Positions 6,727 to 15,410 of a stretch of DNA of 64,000 nt are shown here, piece after piece; positions within the stretch are counted from its first letter, which is position 1, and each line of letters begins with the position of its first letter. Source of the DNA: Methylosinus sp. Ce-a6. GTDB taxonomy: Bacteria; Pseudomonadota; Alphaproteobacteria; Rhizobiales; Beijerinckiaceae. Made by a program: the position numbers and the translations under genes. Below the pieces are notes generated by a model that did not search any database, was not told where the DNA came from, and was given only the letters and a program-made list of their open reading frames with translations. The stretch is taken from positions 1 to 64,000 of the forward strand of contig NZ_BGJX01000002.1 of the NCBI RefSeq assembly GCF_009811655.1, read 5' to 3'.

Positions 6727-6822
6727 ATGCTGACAGACGAAAACGCCGCCGACTCTCGCGAAGTCGGCGGCGCTCAAATCGCCAAAAACCACGATGCGTT
6801 TGTCGCTATGAATGCCAAGTAA
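6727..6822 (+). CDS. Possible 31-residue frame ahead of the gene at 6850
   Basis: ATG 6727 lies one base after the preceding stop and opens a 31-residue frame ending in TAA at 6820-6822. It is in the same phase as the next gene, and the frame between them is open (CKQKIEIAELIG), so the two may be halves of one gene split by the ochre codon. No ribosome binding site is obvious for it. Weak call. Confidence 0.3.
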   Translation: MLTDENAADSREVGGAQIAKNHDAFVAMNAK

Positions 6823-6849
6823 TGCAAGCAAAAAATAGAGATCGCCGAG

Positions 6850-7035
6850 TTGATCGGCTCTCTGCGATTCATCGTCGAAAACCTCGATGACGCCGCGCGC
6901 GAGGCCGCGATTGCCGCCGACGCGATCGAAGCGAGAAGCCTCGCCGCCGGCCGCTATCACGTCCAGCGCTTCGCAGCGCACGCTCGCGCGGCCTGCGGAG
7001 CCTTCCGCGAAATTCTCGACGGGGAGGTTGCGTAA
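6850..7035 (+). CDS. Small helical element protein, start uncertain
   Basis: The frame encodes about 61 residues from TTG 6850 (IGSLRFIVENLDDAAREAAIAADAIEARSLAAG) and is predicted helical. Its TAA overlaps the ATG of the DUF3987 gene (TAATG), good evidence that it is translated. No good start codon with a ribosome binding site exists downstream of the TAA at 6820, which raises the possibility that it once began at 6727. Function unknown. Confidence 0.55.
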   Translation: MIGSLRFIVENLDDAAREAAIAADAIEARSLAAGRYHVQRFAAHARAACGAFREILDGEVA

Positions 7036-8669
7036 TGGCTGGACCTGTCGGGTTTGACGAAAACTGGACGCAAGCGCAACGCGACACATGGGCGGCCGAG
7101 GGCGCGCGCGCCTATGCCGAAAAGCAGAAGGGCGTCATCTCAGAGGCATTCAAATTGTCGAAGCCGGCGGCGCGGGCCGATGGACGCTCCGACGCGCCGC
7201 CAAGCGCCTCCTGGCCCACGCCGAAGCCGATCGAGTCCTCGCTGCCGCGCGTCGCGCCGCTCGACCCTGACCTCCTGCCTGAGGCGATCCGGGATTATGT
7301 GCTTGATGTCGCCGATCGCCAGCAATCGCCGCCCGACTTCGCGGCCATCGCTGCGCTCTGCGGCCTCGCTTCGATCGTCGGCAATGCCGCGCGCGTTCGG
7401 CCGAAGCAGCATGACGACTGGGAAGTGGTCCCGAACCTCTGGGGCGCGATCGTCGGACGTCCGAGCGCGATGAAGTCCCCCGCGATGCGCTCGGCGCTCG
7501 CGCCCGTCTTTGCGTTGCAGGATGACCTGCGCAAGGAATGGGAAGCGGCGCAACGCGAGGCAGATATCAACGCGGCGCTGTCCGACCTCGACGCGGGCGA
7601 GGCGCGCAAGAAGGCCGCGAAGGCGATCAAGGCTGGCAACCGCGAAGAGGCCAAGCGTCTGATGGCCGAGCATTCAAAGGGCGATGAAGAGGAGACGCCA
7701 TGCCCGCGCCTGATCGTCAATGACGCGACGGTCGAAAAGCTCGGCGAGTTGCTGAACGAGAATCCTCGCGGCCTCCTGCTGATCCGCGACGAATTGCCGG
7801 GCTTCCTCGCGCGCATGGAGTCGGAAGAGTTTCAGAGCGAGCGCGCGTTCTATCTGGAATCCTTCAACGGAGACGGGCAGTTCACTTACGACCGTATCGG
7901 TCGTGGCACGATCCTTATAGAAAACTGCACGCTCTCCATGATCGGCGGCGTCCAGCCGGCGCGCATCGCTCCGCTGGTCAAAGGGGCGATGACAGGCGAG
8001 CGCGACGACGGACTCGTTCAGCGCCTGCAGCTCGTCACCTGGCCCGACCATATCTCTTCGTGGACGTGGACAGATCGTATTCCAAGCGCGCGGGCGCGGG
8101 AGCGATACGATCAAGCCTTCCGCGATCTCCACCAGTTCGCACAGGGGCTCGACGAGAAGGCCATCTTCGGCTTTGCGCCCAAGGCGCAGGATATGTTCCG
8201 TCAATGGATGACGGAGATTCAGACGGAGGCGCGATCCGGCAAGCTCGCATCTGCACTCGAGAGTCACCTTCTGAAAATGCCGAAGACTGTCGCATCGCTG
8301 GCGCTGATCTTTCATCTTGTCGATGGCGGGCGCGATGCGATCGGCGCCGAGGCCACGGGGCGCGCACTCGACTTCGCTGACTATCTGCGCAGCCACGCGA
8401 ACCGCCTCTATTCGGCCGGGGCCGTCGCAGCGGAGAACGGCGCGAAGTTGATCGTCGAGCGCCGGGCGCAGTTGCCGGAGGCGTTCACGGCGCGGGACGT
8501 TTGGAAAAAATCATGGGCAGGCCTCTATGACCGAGACTCGGCCGATTCCGCGATCGATCTCCTCATATCCGCCGGCTACTGCCGCGAAGCGCCTCCCGTC
8601 GCCTCGCCCTCGGGCGGCCGGCCGACCGTCTCCTACATCTGGAATTCGCAACTCAAGGTGGAGGGCTGA
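7035..8669 (+). CDS. DUF3987 (YfjI-like) protein, probable replication ATPase
   Basis: The 544-residue protein has a disordered N-terminus (about 1-75) and then a DUF3987 domain: PPDFAAIAALCGLASIVGNAARVRPK, a P-loop-like segment GAIVGRPSAMKSPAMRSAL near residue 140, and LLLIRDELPGFLARM further on. DUF3987 proteins are found in prophages and islands, often where a primase-helicase would be, and are thought to act in element replication. No separate primase, helicase or origin protein is present, so this is the best replication candidate. It is coupled to the preceding gene by TAATG and ends two bases before the next start. Confidence 0.88.
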   Translation: MAGPVGFDENWTQAQRDTWAAEGARAYAEKQKGVISEAFKLSKPAARADGRSDAPPSASWPTPKPIESSLPRVAPLDPDLLPEAIRDYVLDVADRQQSPPDFAAIAALCGLASIVGNAARVRPKQHDDWEVVPNLWGAIVGRPSAMKSPAMRSALAPVFALQDDLRKEWEAAQREADINAALSDLDAGEARKKAAKAIKAGNREEAKRLMAEHSKGDEEETPCPRLIVNDATVEKLGELLNENPRGLLLIRDELPGFLARMESEEFQSERAFYLESFNGDGQFTYDRIGRGTILIENCTLSMIGGVQPARIAPLVKGAMTGERDDGLVQRLQLVTWPDHISSWTWTDRIPSARARERYDQAFRDLHQFAQGLDEKAIFGFAPKAQDMFRQWMTEIQTEARSGKLASALESHLLKMPKTVASLALIFHLVDGGRDAIGAEATGRALDFADYLRSHANRLYSAGAVAAENGAKLIVERRAQLPEAFTARDVWKKSWAGLYDRDSADSAIDLLISAGYCREAPPVASPSGGRPTVSYIWNSQLKVEG

Positions 8670-8671
8670 TC

Positions 8672-9124
8672 ATGGGGCGATGGCTCTCCCTTGCTCGCGT
8701 CGAGTCGGACGAAAAAAATGCGAAAACGCCCGTTTGCGATACCCCCAAAACCCCCAAAACCTCGCCAGATAGGGTTTTGGGGGTTTTGGGGGTATCCGAT
8801 CTCGGCGTTTCCGAAAAATTTACCGAGCCGACCAAGCTACGTGCGGGAGGTTTTGGGGGTAAGCCAAAGGGCGCGTTCTCAGAAAATTTCCCCGCGCCCG
8901 CGACCGCTCCCGAGCCTGACACTCGCCCGTCGGTTGTAGCGGTCGAGGCACCCGAGGCGGCCGTCGCCAGCCGCCTGGACGCCATGGCCGCCGAGAATGC
9001 CAAGCGGCGCGACTGGTGGACGAAACCCGTCGATGGCTGGCGTGACGGTCGGCTCACTATCCGCTCTGCGCTAACCGGAGAGGAGACGACCGTCTATCTT
9101 CCGAGAGGGCGGACGCTACATTAA
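8672..9124 (+). CDS. Element protein with a repeat-derived low-complexity segment
   Basis: The frame begins two bases after the DUF3987 stop and encodes 150 residues. Residues about 19-45 come from the 48-bp repeat and its inverted copy (DTPKTPKTSPDRVLGVLGVSDLG). The C-terminal 70 residues look like a real domain: DAMAAENAKRRDWWTKPVDGWRDG then LTIRSALTGEETTVYLPRG. That tail is similar in feel to short phage DNA-metabolism proteins, but I cannot name it. The repeat may serve as a DNA site and be merely tolerated in the protein. Confidence 0.6.
   Translation: MGRWLSLARVESDEKNAKTPVCDTPKTPKTSPDRVLGVLGVSDLGVSEKFTEPTKLRAGGFGGKPKGAFSENFPAPATAPEPDTRPSVVAVEAPEAAVASRLDAMAAENAKRRDWWTKPVDGWRDGRLTIRSALTGEETTVYLPRGRTLH
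8722..8796. repeat. 48-bp repeat copy 2 extended into a 24-bp perfect hairpin
   Basis: Bases 8722-8769 match 1863-1910 with one mismatch. Overlapping this, 8738-8761 and 8773-8796 are a perfect 24-bp inverted repeat around an 11-base loop, built of GATAC then CCCCC/AAAA blocks. The plus strand of the right arm reads GGTTTTGGGGGTTTTGGGGG, a G-quadruplex-type pattern. A third short copy, GGTTTTGGGGGTA, lies at about 8850. Candidate replication origin, iteron or regulatory structure. Confidence 0.85.
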
Positions 9125-9226
9125 TCACGTATAATAATAGCCGCGAACATTCACGCATATTCGCGAAAAACTACTTTTGTCCGAAGCTGTTGATCTTCGT
9201 CTCACGCGCGCGGCGAACTGGTCGCC

Positions 9227-10459
9227 ATGCTCGACTCGCTCAAATCATTCGTGCGCAAAGCCTTCGCGGTCCTGCTATCCAGTCCGGCGGCCATCGATAT
9301 CTTCGGCGTGCCCGCGTCCGGGAGCGGCGTCCATGTCGACGCCCTCGCCGCATTGCGCGTCCCGGCTGTCGCCGCTGGCGTCCGGCTGATTTCCGATTCC
9401 GTTGCGACGCTGGACGCGCATCTGATCCGCGAGACGGTGACCGGCCGCGAGAAGGTCAAGCCGGCAGATCATCCTGTCGCTCGCGTGCTCGAGCGCCCGG
9501 TTCCCTGGCTCGGCGAGAGCGAGTGGAAGAGGCAAATTGTTGTTGCCGATGCGCTCCTTTGGGGAAACGGCCTTGCGCTCGTGAACCGTGTGCGGGGCGA
9601 GCCGCGCGAGTTGCCGCGCATTGATCCGCGAAGCTGCAACATCATCGTCGACCTGCTGACGGGCGAGCCGACCTATTCCGTTGCCCTGCAACAGGGCGGG
9701 ATGCAGGATTGCAGCTTCAGAGACATCGTTCATCTTCGCGCGCCGACGCTCGACGGCGCGCGCGGGCTCGGCTTGGTCAACCTCGGCGCCGAAGTGATCG
9801 GCCTCTCGCTGATCCTCGAGGAACATGCCGTCAAGCTCTTCAGCCGCGGCGCTCGCCCCGCTGGCGTGCTCGAAATGCCGACGAAAATTCACCCCGACGT
9901 GATGACGCGCCTACGTGAGAGCTTCGCGCAGGTCTATCAAGGAACGCATAACGCCGGGCGAACTGCGATCTTGGAATCTGGCGTCAAATTCACGCCACTG
10001 CAAATCTCGTCTGTCGATGCGCAATTCCTTGAGCTGCGGAAATTCCAAATCCTCGAAATCGCGAGGCTGCTCAATATTCCCGCCGTGCTCCTGAACGACT
10101 TGGAGAATGCGACGCTGAACAACAGCGCCGCGCTGGCGCAACTATTCCTCGATCGAACAATTTCGCCGATCCTCGAGCTATTTGAGGATGCGCTGGAGCG
10201 CACGCTGCTGACCGACGAAGAGCGCGACGCGGGCTATGAGATCGAATTCTGCACACAGAACTTCGTTCGCGCCGATCTCGACAAGCATTTCTCTGCACTC
10301 AAGACGGGCATTGAGAGCGGCGTTCTCACCCTGAACGAGGCGCGCGAGCGTGAAGGGCTTCCTCCCGTCCAGGGCGGCGACAAGCCGATGCGCAGCGTCC
10401 AGGTGCTTCCGCTCGACGCAGCGCCAGCTCCACAGCCCGCGAAGGAGCCGACGCAATGA
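9227..10459 (+). CDS. HK97-type phage portal protein
   Basis: The 410-residue protein matches the HK97-family portal, the ring at the capsid vertex through which DNA is packaged. Recognisable segments are LRVPAVAAGVRLISDSVATL near the start, HPVARVLERPVPWLGESEW, and RFARLLNIPAVLLND-like EIARLLNIPAVLLNDLENAT near residue 275. Length is normal. It overlaps the protease-capsid gene by four bases. It opens the structural block; no head-tail connector or tail gene follows. Confidence 0.95.
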   Translation: MLDSLKSFVRKAFAVLLSSPAAIDIFGVPASGSGVHVDALAALRVPAVAAGVRLISDSVATLDAHLIRETVTGREKVKPADHPVARVLERPVPWLGESEWKRQIVVADALLWGNGLALVNRVRGEPRELPRIDPRSCNIIVDLLTGEPTYSVALQQGGMQDCSFRDIVHLRAPTLDGARGLGLVNLGAEVIGLSLILEEHAVKLFSRGARPAGVLEMPTKIHPDVMTRLRESFAQVYQGTHNAGRTAILESGVKFTPLQISSVDAQFLELRKFQILEIARLLNIPAVLLNDLENATLNNSAALAQLFLDRTISPILELFEDALERTLLTDEERDAGYEIEFCTQNFVRADLDKHFSALKTGIESGVLTLNEAREREGLPPVQGGDKPMRSVQVLPLDAAPAPQPAKEPTQ

Positions 10460-12048
10460 CGCTGGAATTCAAGGACCACGCACTCGAATTCAAGTTCACG
10501 TCCGAGCCTCTTCACGCCGGCGCATTCGAAGGTCTCGCCGCTGCATATGGAAACATCGACTCGGCCGGCGACGTCATCGCGCTGGGCGCATTCGCTGCGT
10601 CTCTTGCAGATCATAAGGCCGCCGGAACATGGCCCGCGTTGCTTTGGCAGCACAATATGGCCGAGCCGATCGGCGTTATCGATGCGCTCTATGAGACGCC
10701 CGCCGGCCTGCATATCAAGGGCCGGCTCGACTTGAACGTGCGACGCGGCGCCGAGGCGCACTCGCTCATCAAGTCGGGCGCCATCAAGGGCCTTTCCATC
10801 GGCTTCCGCACGATCGACGCGACACGCGATGCGCGCGGCGTCCGCACGATCAAGAACGCTTACCTCGGCGAGATTTCTGTCGTCACGCTCGCCGCGAACA
10901 TTAGGGCGAAGGTGACGAGCATCAAAGGTGCAAGCATGGAAAACGAAGACGATCTCAACGGCGTCGCCGAGCTGAAGACGAAGGTCGAGGAGCTGGAGGC
11001 GAAGAGCGCCAAGCTCGACGACATCGAGAAGAAGCTCGCCGATGCGGAGAAGCGCGCGGATGCGTTCGAATTGAAGCTCAATCGTCCAGGCGCTGTCATC
11101 AAGAAGGACGATCGCGGCGAGCTGGAGTCGAAGGCGTTCGCAACCTTCATCCGTCGTGGCCGCGAAGCGCTCGACGCGACCGAGTTCAAATCGCTTCGCG
11201 TCAGCGACGACACGGCCGGCGGCTATCTCGCCCCGGCGGAATTCTCGCGCGAGGTGGACAAGAACCTCGTGCAGTTCTCGCCGGTTCGGCAGGCGGCGCG
11301 CGTCGGCGCCACGTCGAGCGGCAGTGTGATTGTTCCCCGCCGCACCGGCGCGCCGACCGCGGTATGGACCGGCGAGACGGAAACGCGATCGGCGACGGGC
11401 TCGGCCTACGGCCAGATCGAAATCGATATTGAAGAGGCCGCGGCCTATATCGACGTCAGCAACAAATTGCTCGAAGACGCGGCCGTCGATATCGCCGCGG
11501 AAGTCGCCTTCGACCTCGCGGAAGAGTTCGGTCGGATCGAGGGCCTTGCCTTCGTGTCCGGCGATGGCGTGAAGAAGCCGCTCGGCTTCATGAGCGACAC
11601 GAACGTCGGCTACACGGCCGGCGGCCATGCGAGCGCCGTTCAGACGGACGGACTCATCGACCTATTCTATGCTCTCGCGCCCGCCTATCGCCAGCGCGGC
11701 ACGTGGATCATGAACGGCTCGACGCTCGCGGCCGTGCGCAAGCTGAAGGACTCTACGGGACAGTATCTCTGGCAGCCGTCGCTTACCGCGGGCCAGCCGG
11801 AAATGATCCTCGGCCATCCCGTGGTCGAGGCCGTCGACATGCCCTCGGTCGCCGGCAATGCCTATCCGATCGCGTTCGGCGATTTCGCGGCCGGCTATCG
11901 GATTTACGATCGCGTGACGCTGAGCTTGCTGCGCGACCCCTACAGCGTCGCGACCTCTGGCCTCACGCGCTTTCACGCTCGCCGTCGCGTCGGCGGCGCC
12001 GTGGTGCGCGCCGAGGCGATCCGCAAGCTGAAGATCGCGACGAGCTGA
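10456..12048 (+). CDS. Fused HK97 prohead protease and major capsid protein
   Basis: The single 530-residue chain contains two proteins usually encoded separately. Residues 1-160 are an HK97 prohead protease (U35) with the catalytic histidine in ALLWQHN (about 70) and serine in IKGLSIGF (about 115). Residues 165-210 form a charged coiled coil like the capsid delta scaffold. Residues 225-530 are the HK97-fold capsid protein, from DDTAGGYLAPAEFSREV through ETRSATGSAYGQIEIDIEE to the C-terminal FHARRRVGGAVVRAEAIRKL. Self-cleavage would release the capsid subunit. Such fusions are known but uncommon. No frameshift is visible. Confidence 0.95.
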   Translation: MTLEFKDHALEFKFTSEPLHAGAFEGLAAAYGNIDSAGDVIALGAFAASLADHKAAGTWPALLWQHNMAEPIGVIDALYETPAGLHIKGRLDLNVRRGAEAHSLIKSGAIKGLSIGFRTIDATRDARGVRTIKNAYLGEISVVTLAANIRAKVTSIKGASMENEDDLNGVAELKTKVEELEAKSAKLDDIEKKLADAEKRADAFELKLNRPGAVIKKDDRGELESKAFATFIRRGREALDATEFKSLRVSDDTAGGYLAPAEFSREVDKNLVQFSPVRQAARVGATSSGSVIVPRRTGAPTAVWTGETETRSATGSAYGQIEIDIEEAAAYIDVSNKLLEDAAVDIAAEVAFDLAEEFGRIEGLAFVSGDGVKKPLGFMSDTNVGYTAGGHASAVQTDGLIDLFYALAPAYRQRGTWIMNGSTLAAVRKLKDSTGQYLWQPSLTAGQPEMILGHPVVEAVDMPSVAGNAYPIAFGDFAAGYRIYDRVTLSLLRDPYSVATSGLTRFHARRRVGGAVVRAEAIRKLKIATS

Positions 12049-12058
12049 GGGCTTCGGA

Positions 12059-12316
12059 ATGGCCGACACCTTCGCATCATTTCAACCCGGCCTGTCCGAC
12101 ATTGCGACGCGACACTTCGCCGTCACGCCGTCGGACTCGACCGACCTCGCCATCAAGCCGCGCGCGATCTTTTGCAAGGTAGCGGGCGACGTGGCGATCC
12201 GCGACGAGGGCGGAACGGACATCACATACACGCTCACGCAGGGGCAAATCCTGCCCTTCCGTGGCGTCCGAATTCTCTTGACCGGCACGACGGCGACGCT
12301 TGTCGGCTGGTATTGA
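12059..12316 (+). CDS. Small structural protein, possible spike-base-like
   Basis: The 85-residue protein begins ten bases after the capsid gene: FASFQPGLSDIATRHFAVTPSDSTDLAIKPRAIFCKVAGDVAIRDEGG and ends in a beta-rich PFRGVRILLTGTTATLVGWY. The pattern resembles small spike-base proteins named after a Rhodobacter capsulatus gene (rcc01079 type). If so it could decorate the capsid vertex or head surface. The family match is from memory and moderate. Confidence 0.65.
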   Translation: MADTFASFQPGLSDIATRHFAVTPSDSTDLAIKPRAIFCKVAGDVAIRDEGGTDITYTLTQGQILPFRGVRILLTGTTATLVGWY

Positions 12317-12329
12317 AAGGAACATCGCC

Positions 12330-12770
12330 ATGCGCGATCTGACGAACAACATTCAACTGAAGCGAGTCATCTCGCCTGTGTCCGTCGCGGATGACACGGC
12401 GCAGGTCGGACAAATCATCGATCGGCTCGGATACGACGCGCTCACATACATCATCAATCTGGGCTCGATCGCCGACGCGGATGCGACCTTCGTCACTCTC
12501 CTCGAGGAGTCCGACGCTTCCGACATGACCGGCGCTGCGGCCGTAGCGGACGCCGACATGATCTCGCAGACGAGCGGCACGGCGCCGGAGACTGCGGCAA
12601 GCTTTCAATATGATTCCGACAATCAGGTTCGAAAGCTCGGCTACATCGGAAACAAGCGCTACACGCGATTGACGATCACGCCCGCGAACAACGCCAGCGC
12701 CGCGCTCATGTCCGCTTCGGCCGTGCTCGGCCATCCGCATATCGCGCCGGTGACGCAGGCGACTTCGTAA
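12330..12770 (+). CDS. Phage structural protein of unknown role
   Basis: ATG 12330 follows GAAAGGAAC and is preferred over upstream TTG codons. The 146-residue product (MRDLTNNIQLKRVISPVSV, QIIDRLGYDALTYIINLGSIADADATF, SDNQVRKLGYIGNKRYTRLTITP) is of a type common beside capsid genes of Rhizobiales prophages. It is probably a head or decoration protein. It ends the first structural run; a 184-base gap with an inverted repeat follows. Confidence 0.7.
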   Translation: MRDLTNNIQLKRVISPVSVADDTAQVGQIIDRLGYDALTYIINLGSIADADATFVTLLEESDASDMTGAAAVADADMISQTSGTAPETAASFQYDSDNQVRKLGYIGNKRYTRLTITPANNASAALMSASAVLGHPHIAPVTQATS

Positions 12771-12785
12771 TTGCCAGCAATGGCA

Positions 12786-12821
12786 GCGATGCGCGACCTC
12801 GGATGTAAAGGCGCGCATCGC
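12786..12821. terminator. Inverted repeat after the structural genes
   Basis: GCGATGCGCG (12786-12795) and CGCGCATCGC (12812-12821) are a perfect 10-bp inverted repeat with a 16-base loop, 15 bases past the stop at 12770. It lacks a T-run. It could be a transcription end or a packaging-related site, as the gap to the HNH gene (12771-12954) holds no gene. Confidence 0.4.
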
Positions 12822-12954
12822 GAATCTTCGGGGGCAATTTCTGACGGCGAAGCGGCTAGTCGAAAAACGAAAAGCGCGATGCGGGCCTCCGGCCTTGTGA
12901 TGGGTTTGATACCGCTCAATCGCGCAAAGCCGCACTTCATTCACGGGATCGAAA

Positions 12955-13317
12955 ATGCCTTACGCTGCGCCCCGCCATTGCCCTCGGCATCATCGCCTCT
13001 TCACCGGCCCGCGTTGCCCGGAATGCGCGGAGGAGTCGAAACAGCGCGCCGAGGCGCGGAGGCCGAACGCAGGCGAACGCGGCTATGGCGGCGATTGGCG
13101 CAAGGCTCGGGCCGAATTCCTCGATGCGCATCCGACCTGCTCACACTGCCGCGCGCCTGCAACCGTCGTCGACCATGTCGTCGCGCACAAGGGCGACCAA
13201 GCGCTGTTCTGGTCGCGTTCGAACTGGCAACCCCTCTGCAAACGCTGCCATGACCGCAAGACTGCGACGCATGACGGCGCGTTCGGACGGCCGATCCGAT
13301 GCGAGACGGCGCGATGA
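12955..13317 (+). CDS. HNH endonuclease of the packaging module
   Basis: The 120-residue protein has zinc-binding pairs CPRHHRLFTGPRCPEC near the start and the HNH core CSHCRAPATVVDHVVAHKGD, then NWQPLCKRCHDRKTATHDGAFGRP. HNH nucleases of this type lie beside terS in HK97-like phages and work with the terminase in cutting concatemers at cos. Here it precedes terS and terL as usual, but the whole packaging block lies after, not before, the portal-capsid genes. All ligands look intact. Confidence 0.92.
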   Translation: MPYAAPRHCPRHHRLFTGPRCPECAEESKQRAEARRPNAGERGYGGDWRKARAEFLDAHPTCSHCRAPATVVDHVVAHKGDQALFWSRSNWQPLCKRCHDRKTATHDGAFGRPIRCETAR

Positions 13318-13415
13318 CCGGGGGCGGGGTCCGAGGTCGAGCGAGGGGGCCGTCACCGGCCGGGGGGGCGCGCTCCCGAGAGAACAGAATTGAGCAAACA
13401 CAAAGGAGCCTTGAT

Positions 13416-13816
13416 ATGAGGGGCGCGAAACCGAAACTCGAGGCCATCGCCGGGGGCCTCTCTCGTCTCCCGCCGGCGCCCGCATGGTTGCCAGCCGAAG
13501 CGAAAGCGGAGTGGCGGCGCGTTGTTCCGGGGGCCTGAGGGAGCGCAGGACCATCACGAAGGCGGACCTCCCGACGCTCGAATCCTATTGCCTCGCCTGC
13601 GGCCTTGTCCGCAGCTCGCAAAAGCTGATCGCCGCCGAGGGCGAACTGGTGGTGACGACGCGCGGGGAGAAGAAACGTCATCCGGCGCATCAAACCTTGT
13701 TTCAGGCGCTCACGGAATCCCGTCGCCTCGCGGCCGAGCTCGGCCTCACGCCTGCCAGCCGGAACAAGGCGGCCCTCGCAGCCGTCGACGACGACCTCTC
13801 GGATTTTGACCTATGA
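13416..13816 (+). pseudogene. terS: Terminase small subunit (P27-type), frameshifted
   Basis: ATG 13416 follows AAGGAGCC. The first 40 residues match the P27-family small terminase (RGAKPKLEAIAGGLSRLPPA, WLPAEAKAEWRRVVP) and then meet TGA at 13536-13538. The other phase continues the family sequence from about 13530 (LRERRTITKADLPTLESYC, VTTRGEKKRHPAHQTLFQAL, RRLAAELGLTPASRNKAAL) to the stop at 13816. The junction is a run of five G (13529-13533); one extra G restores the frame. This can be a real one-base deletion, an assembly error in a homopolymer, or less likely programmed -1 slippage. terL overlaps the end by four bases. Confidence 0.88.
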
Positions 13817-15410
13817 GCAGCACCTATCCTGAATGGATATTCGACGGCTCGCCGATCGCCGATCCGCTCGGCCATGGCGAGCGCGCTGTCCGCTTCCTGC
13901 GCCTGCTGCGCCATCCGAAGACCCGCCCCCGCAGCGCGCATTTGACCTCGCGCCCTGGCAGGAACGCATCGTCCGGCGCATCTATGGCCCGTGCCATGCT
14001 GACGGCCGGCGCATCGTCCGCAATGTGATAGCGCTATTGCCTCGAGGCTCGAGGAAAACGACTCTGGGGGCAGGACTCGGCCTCCTACATGCGATCGGCC
14101 CGGAGCGCGTGCCGGGCGGCCTCGCGCTCTTCGCGGCGTCCGATCGCGAACAGGCGCGCATCGCCTTCGAAGAGGCATCCGCAATCTGTCGAGAGGACGA
14201 GCGCATAGCGAAGGCGCTCAACTTCGTCGATTACCGCCACAGGATCGAACACCCGAAGAGCGGTTGCAGCCTTCGCGCTATTTCATGTGACGCGGCGCGG
14301 CAGCATGGCTCGACCCCGACCTTCGCTCTGGTCGACGAATTACACGCATGGCCAAAGCGCGATCTCTGGGACGTGCTGCGAACCGGCCTTGTGAAGACGC
14401 CCGGCTCGCTGCTGGTGGTCATCACGACGGCCGGCCGAGGGCAACAGAACGTCGCTCACGACGTCGTCGATTACGCCCGGCGCGTGGCCCGCGGCGAGAT
14501 AGACGACCCCGGCACGCTGCCCATTCTATTCGAGACGGCGGCGGACGCGGATTGGCGCAGCGAAGAGGTTTGGCGTCGAGCGAATCCGGGGCTCGCCCAA
14601 GGTTTCCCCGACATAGAAGGGCTGCGCCAGCTCGCCCTCGAGGCCGAAGCGCGCCCGGCCGATCGGGAAGCATTCAAGCAATTGCATTTGAATGTTTGGC
14701 TCGACCACTCGGTCGACCCCTTCGTCGACATGCAGATTTACGACGAGGGCGCTGCGCCTCTCGACCTCGAGGCGCTTGCCGGCGAGCCCTGCTATGTGGG
14801 CGTCGACCTGTCCAGCAATTCGGATTTGACCGTCGTCGTGGCGCTCTGGCGCGTGGGCGACGGCTATGCGCTCCTGCCGCATTTTTTCTGTCCGGGCGAC
14901 AATCTCAGAGGCCGGCAGGATCGGGACGCGGTTCCCTATGTCCGATGGGCGGACGAAGGCCATATCGAGCCGACACATGGAAACGTCGTCGATTTCCGCG
15001 CCGTCGAGGATTGCATCCGGGACTTGTGCGGCCGGTTCGACGTGCGAGAGATCGGCCTCGACCCGCACCTTGCCCGCTCAACGCTGAACAACCTCCTCGA
15101 GGACGGTTTCCCCGCGGTCGAGGTTCGCCAAGGGTGGGTCACCATGGCGCCGGCCATCAAAGAGCTGGAACGCGCGATCGTCGGCCGGCAATTCCAGCAC
15201 GGCGGCCATCCTGTGCTGCGCTGGTGCTTTGACAACGTCGTCGTCGAGACCGATCGGGCCGGCAATCGCCTCTTCACCAAGGGCAAGGCTCGGGAGCGAA
15301 TCGACGGCGCCGTCGCCTGCGCTATCGCCGTCTCGGTCGCGTCCAATGATGACGCCGGGCCGAGCGTCTATGAGACAGAGGAACGCCCCGAGGGCTTCCT
15401 ATGGGTTTGA
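13813..15410 (+). pseudogene. terL: Terminase large subunit, frameshifted near its N-terminus
   Basis: The start ATG 13813 overlaps terS. The first 40 codons read SSTYPEWIFDGSPIADPLGH and ERAVRFLRLLRHPK, the family N-terminus. Family sequence then continues in another phase from about 13935 (RAFDLAPWQERIVRRIYGP) through the ATPase Walker A-like LLPRGSRKTTLGAG, Walker B FALVDELHAW, and nuclease motifs YVGVDLSSNSDLTVVVALW and a C-terminal KARERIDGAVACAIAV. The break lies at a run of five C (about 13929-13933); one extra C restores the frame. Without it only a 71-residue peptide is made. The same kind of one-base loss occurs in terS. Confidence 0.9.

Noticed and set aside
8773..8792. Telomere-like GGTTTTGGGGG run
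   Set aside because: Similarity to ciliate telomere repeats is only compositional; the element is integrated in a bacterial chromosome with tRNA-derived ends.
8738..8850. Short G-rich repeats considered as a CRISPR array
   Set aside because: There are only two to three units, in inverted orientation, with no regular spacers and no cas genes in the window.
13484..13816. Reading the second half of terS as an independent gene from ATG 13484
   Set aside because: Its first 14 codons are the wrong phase of the terS N-terminus, and family similarity starts only after the G run.
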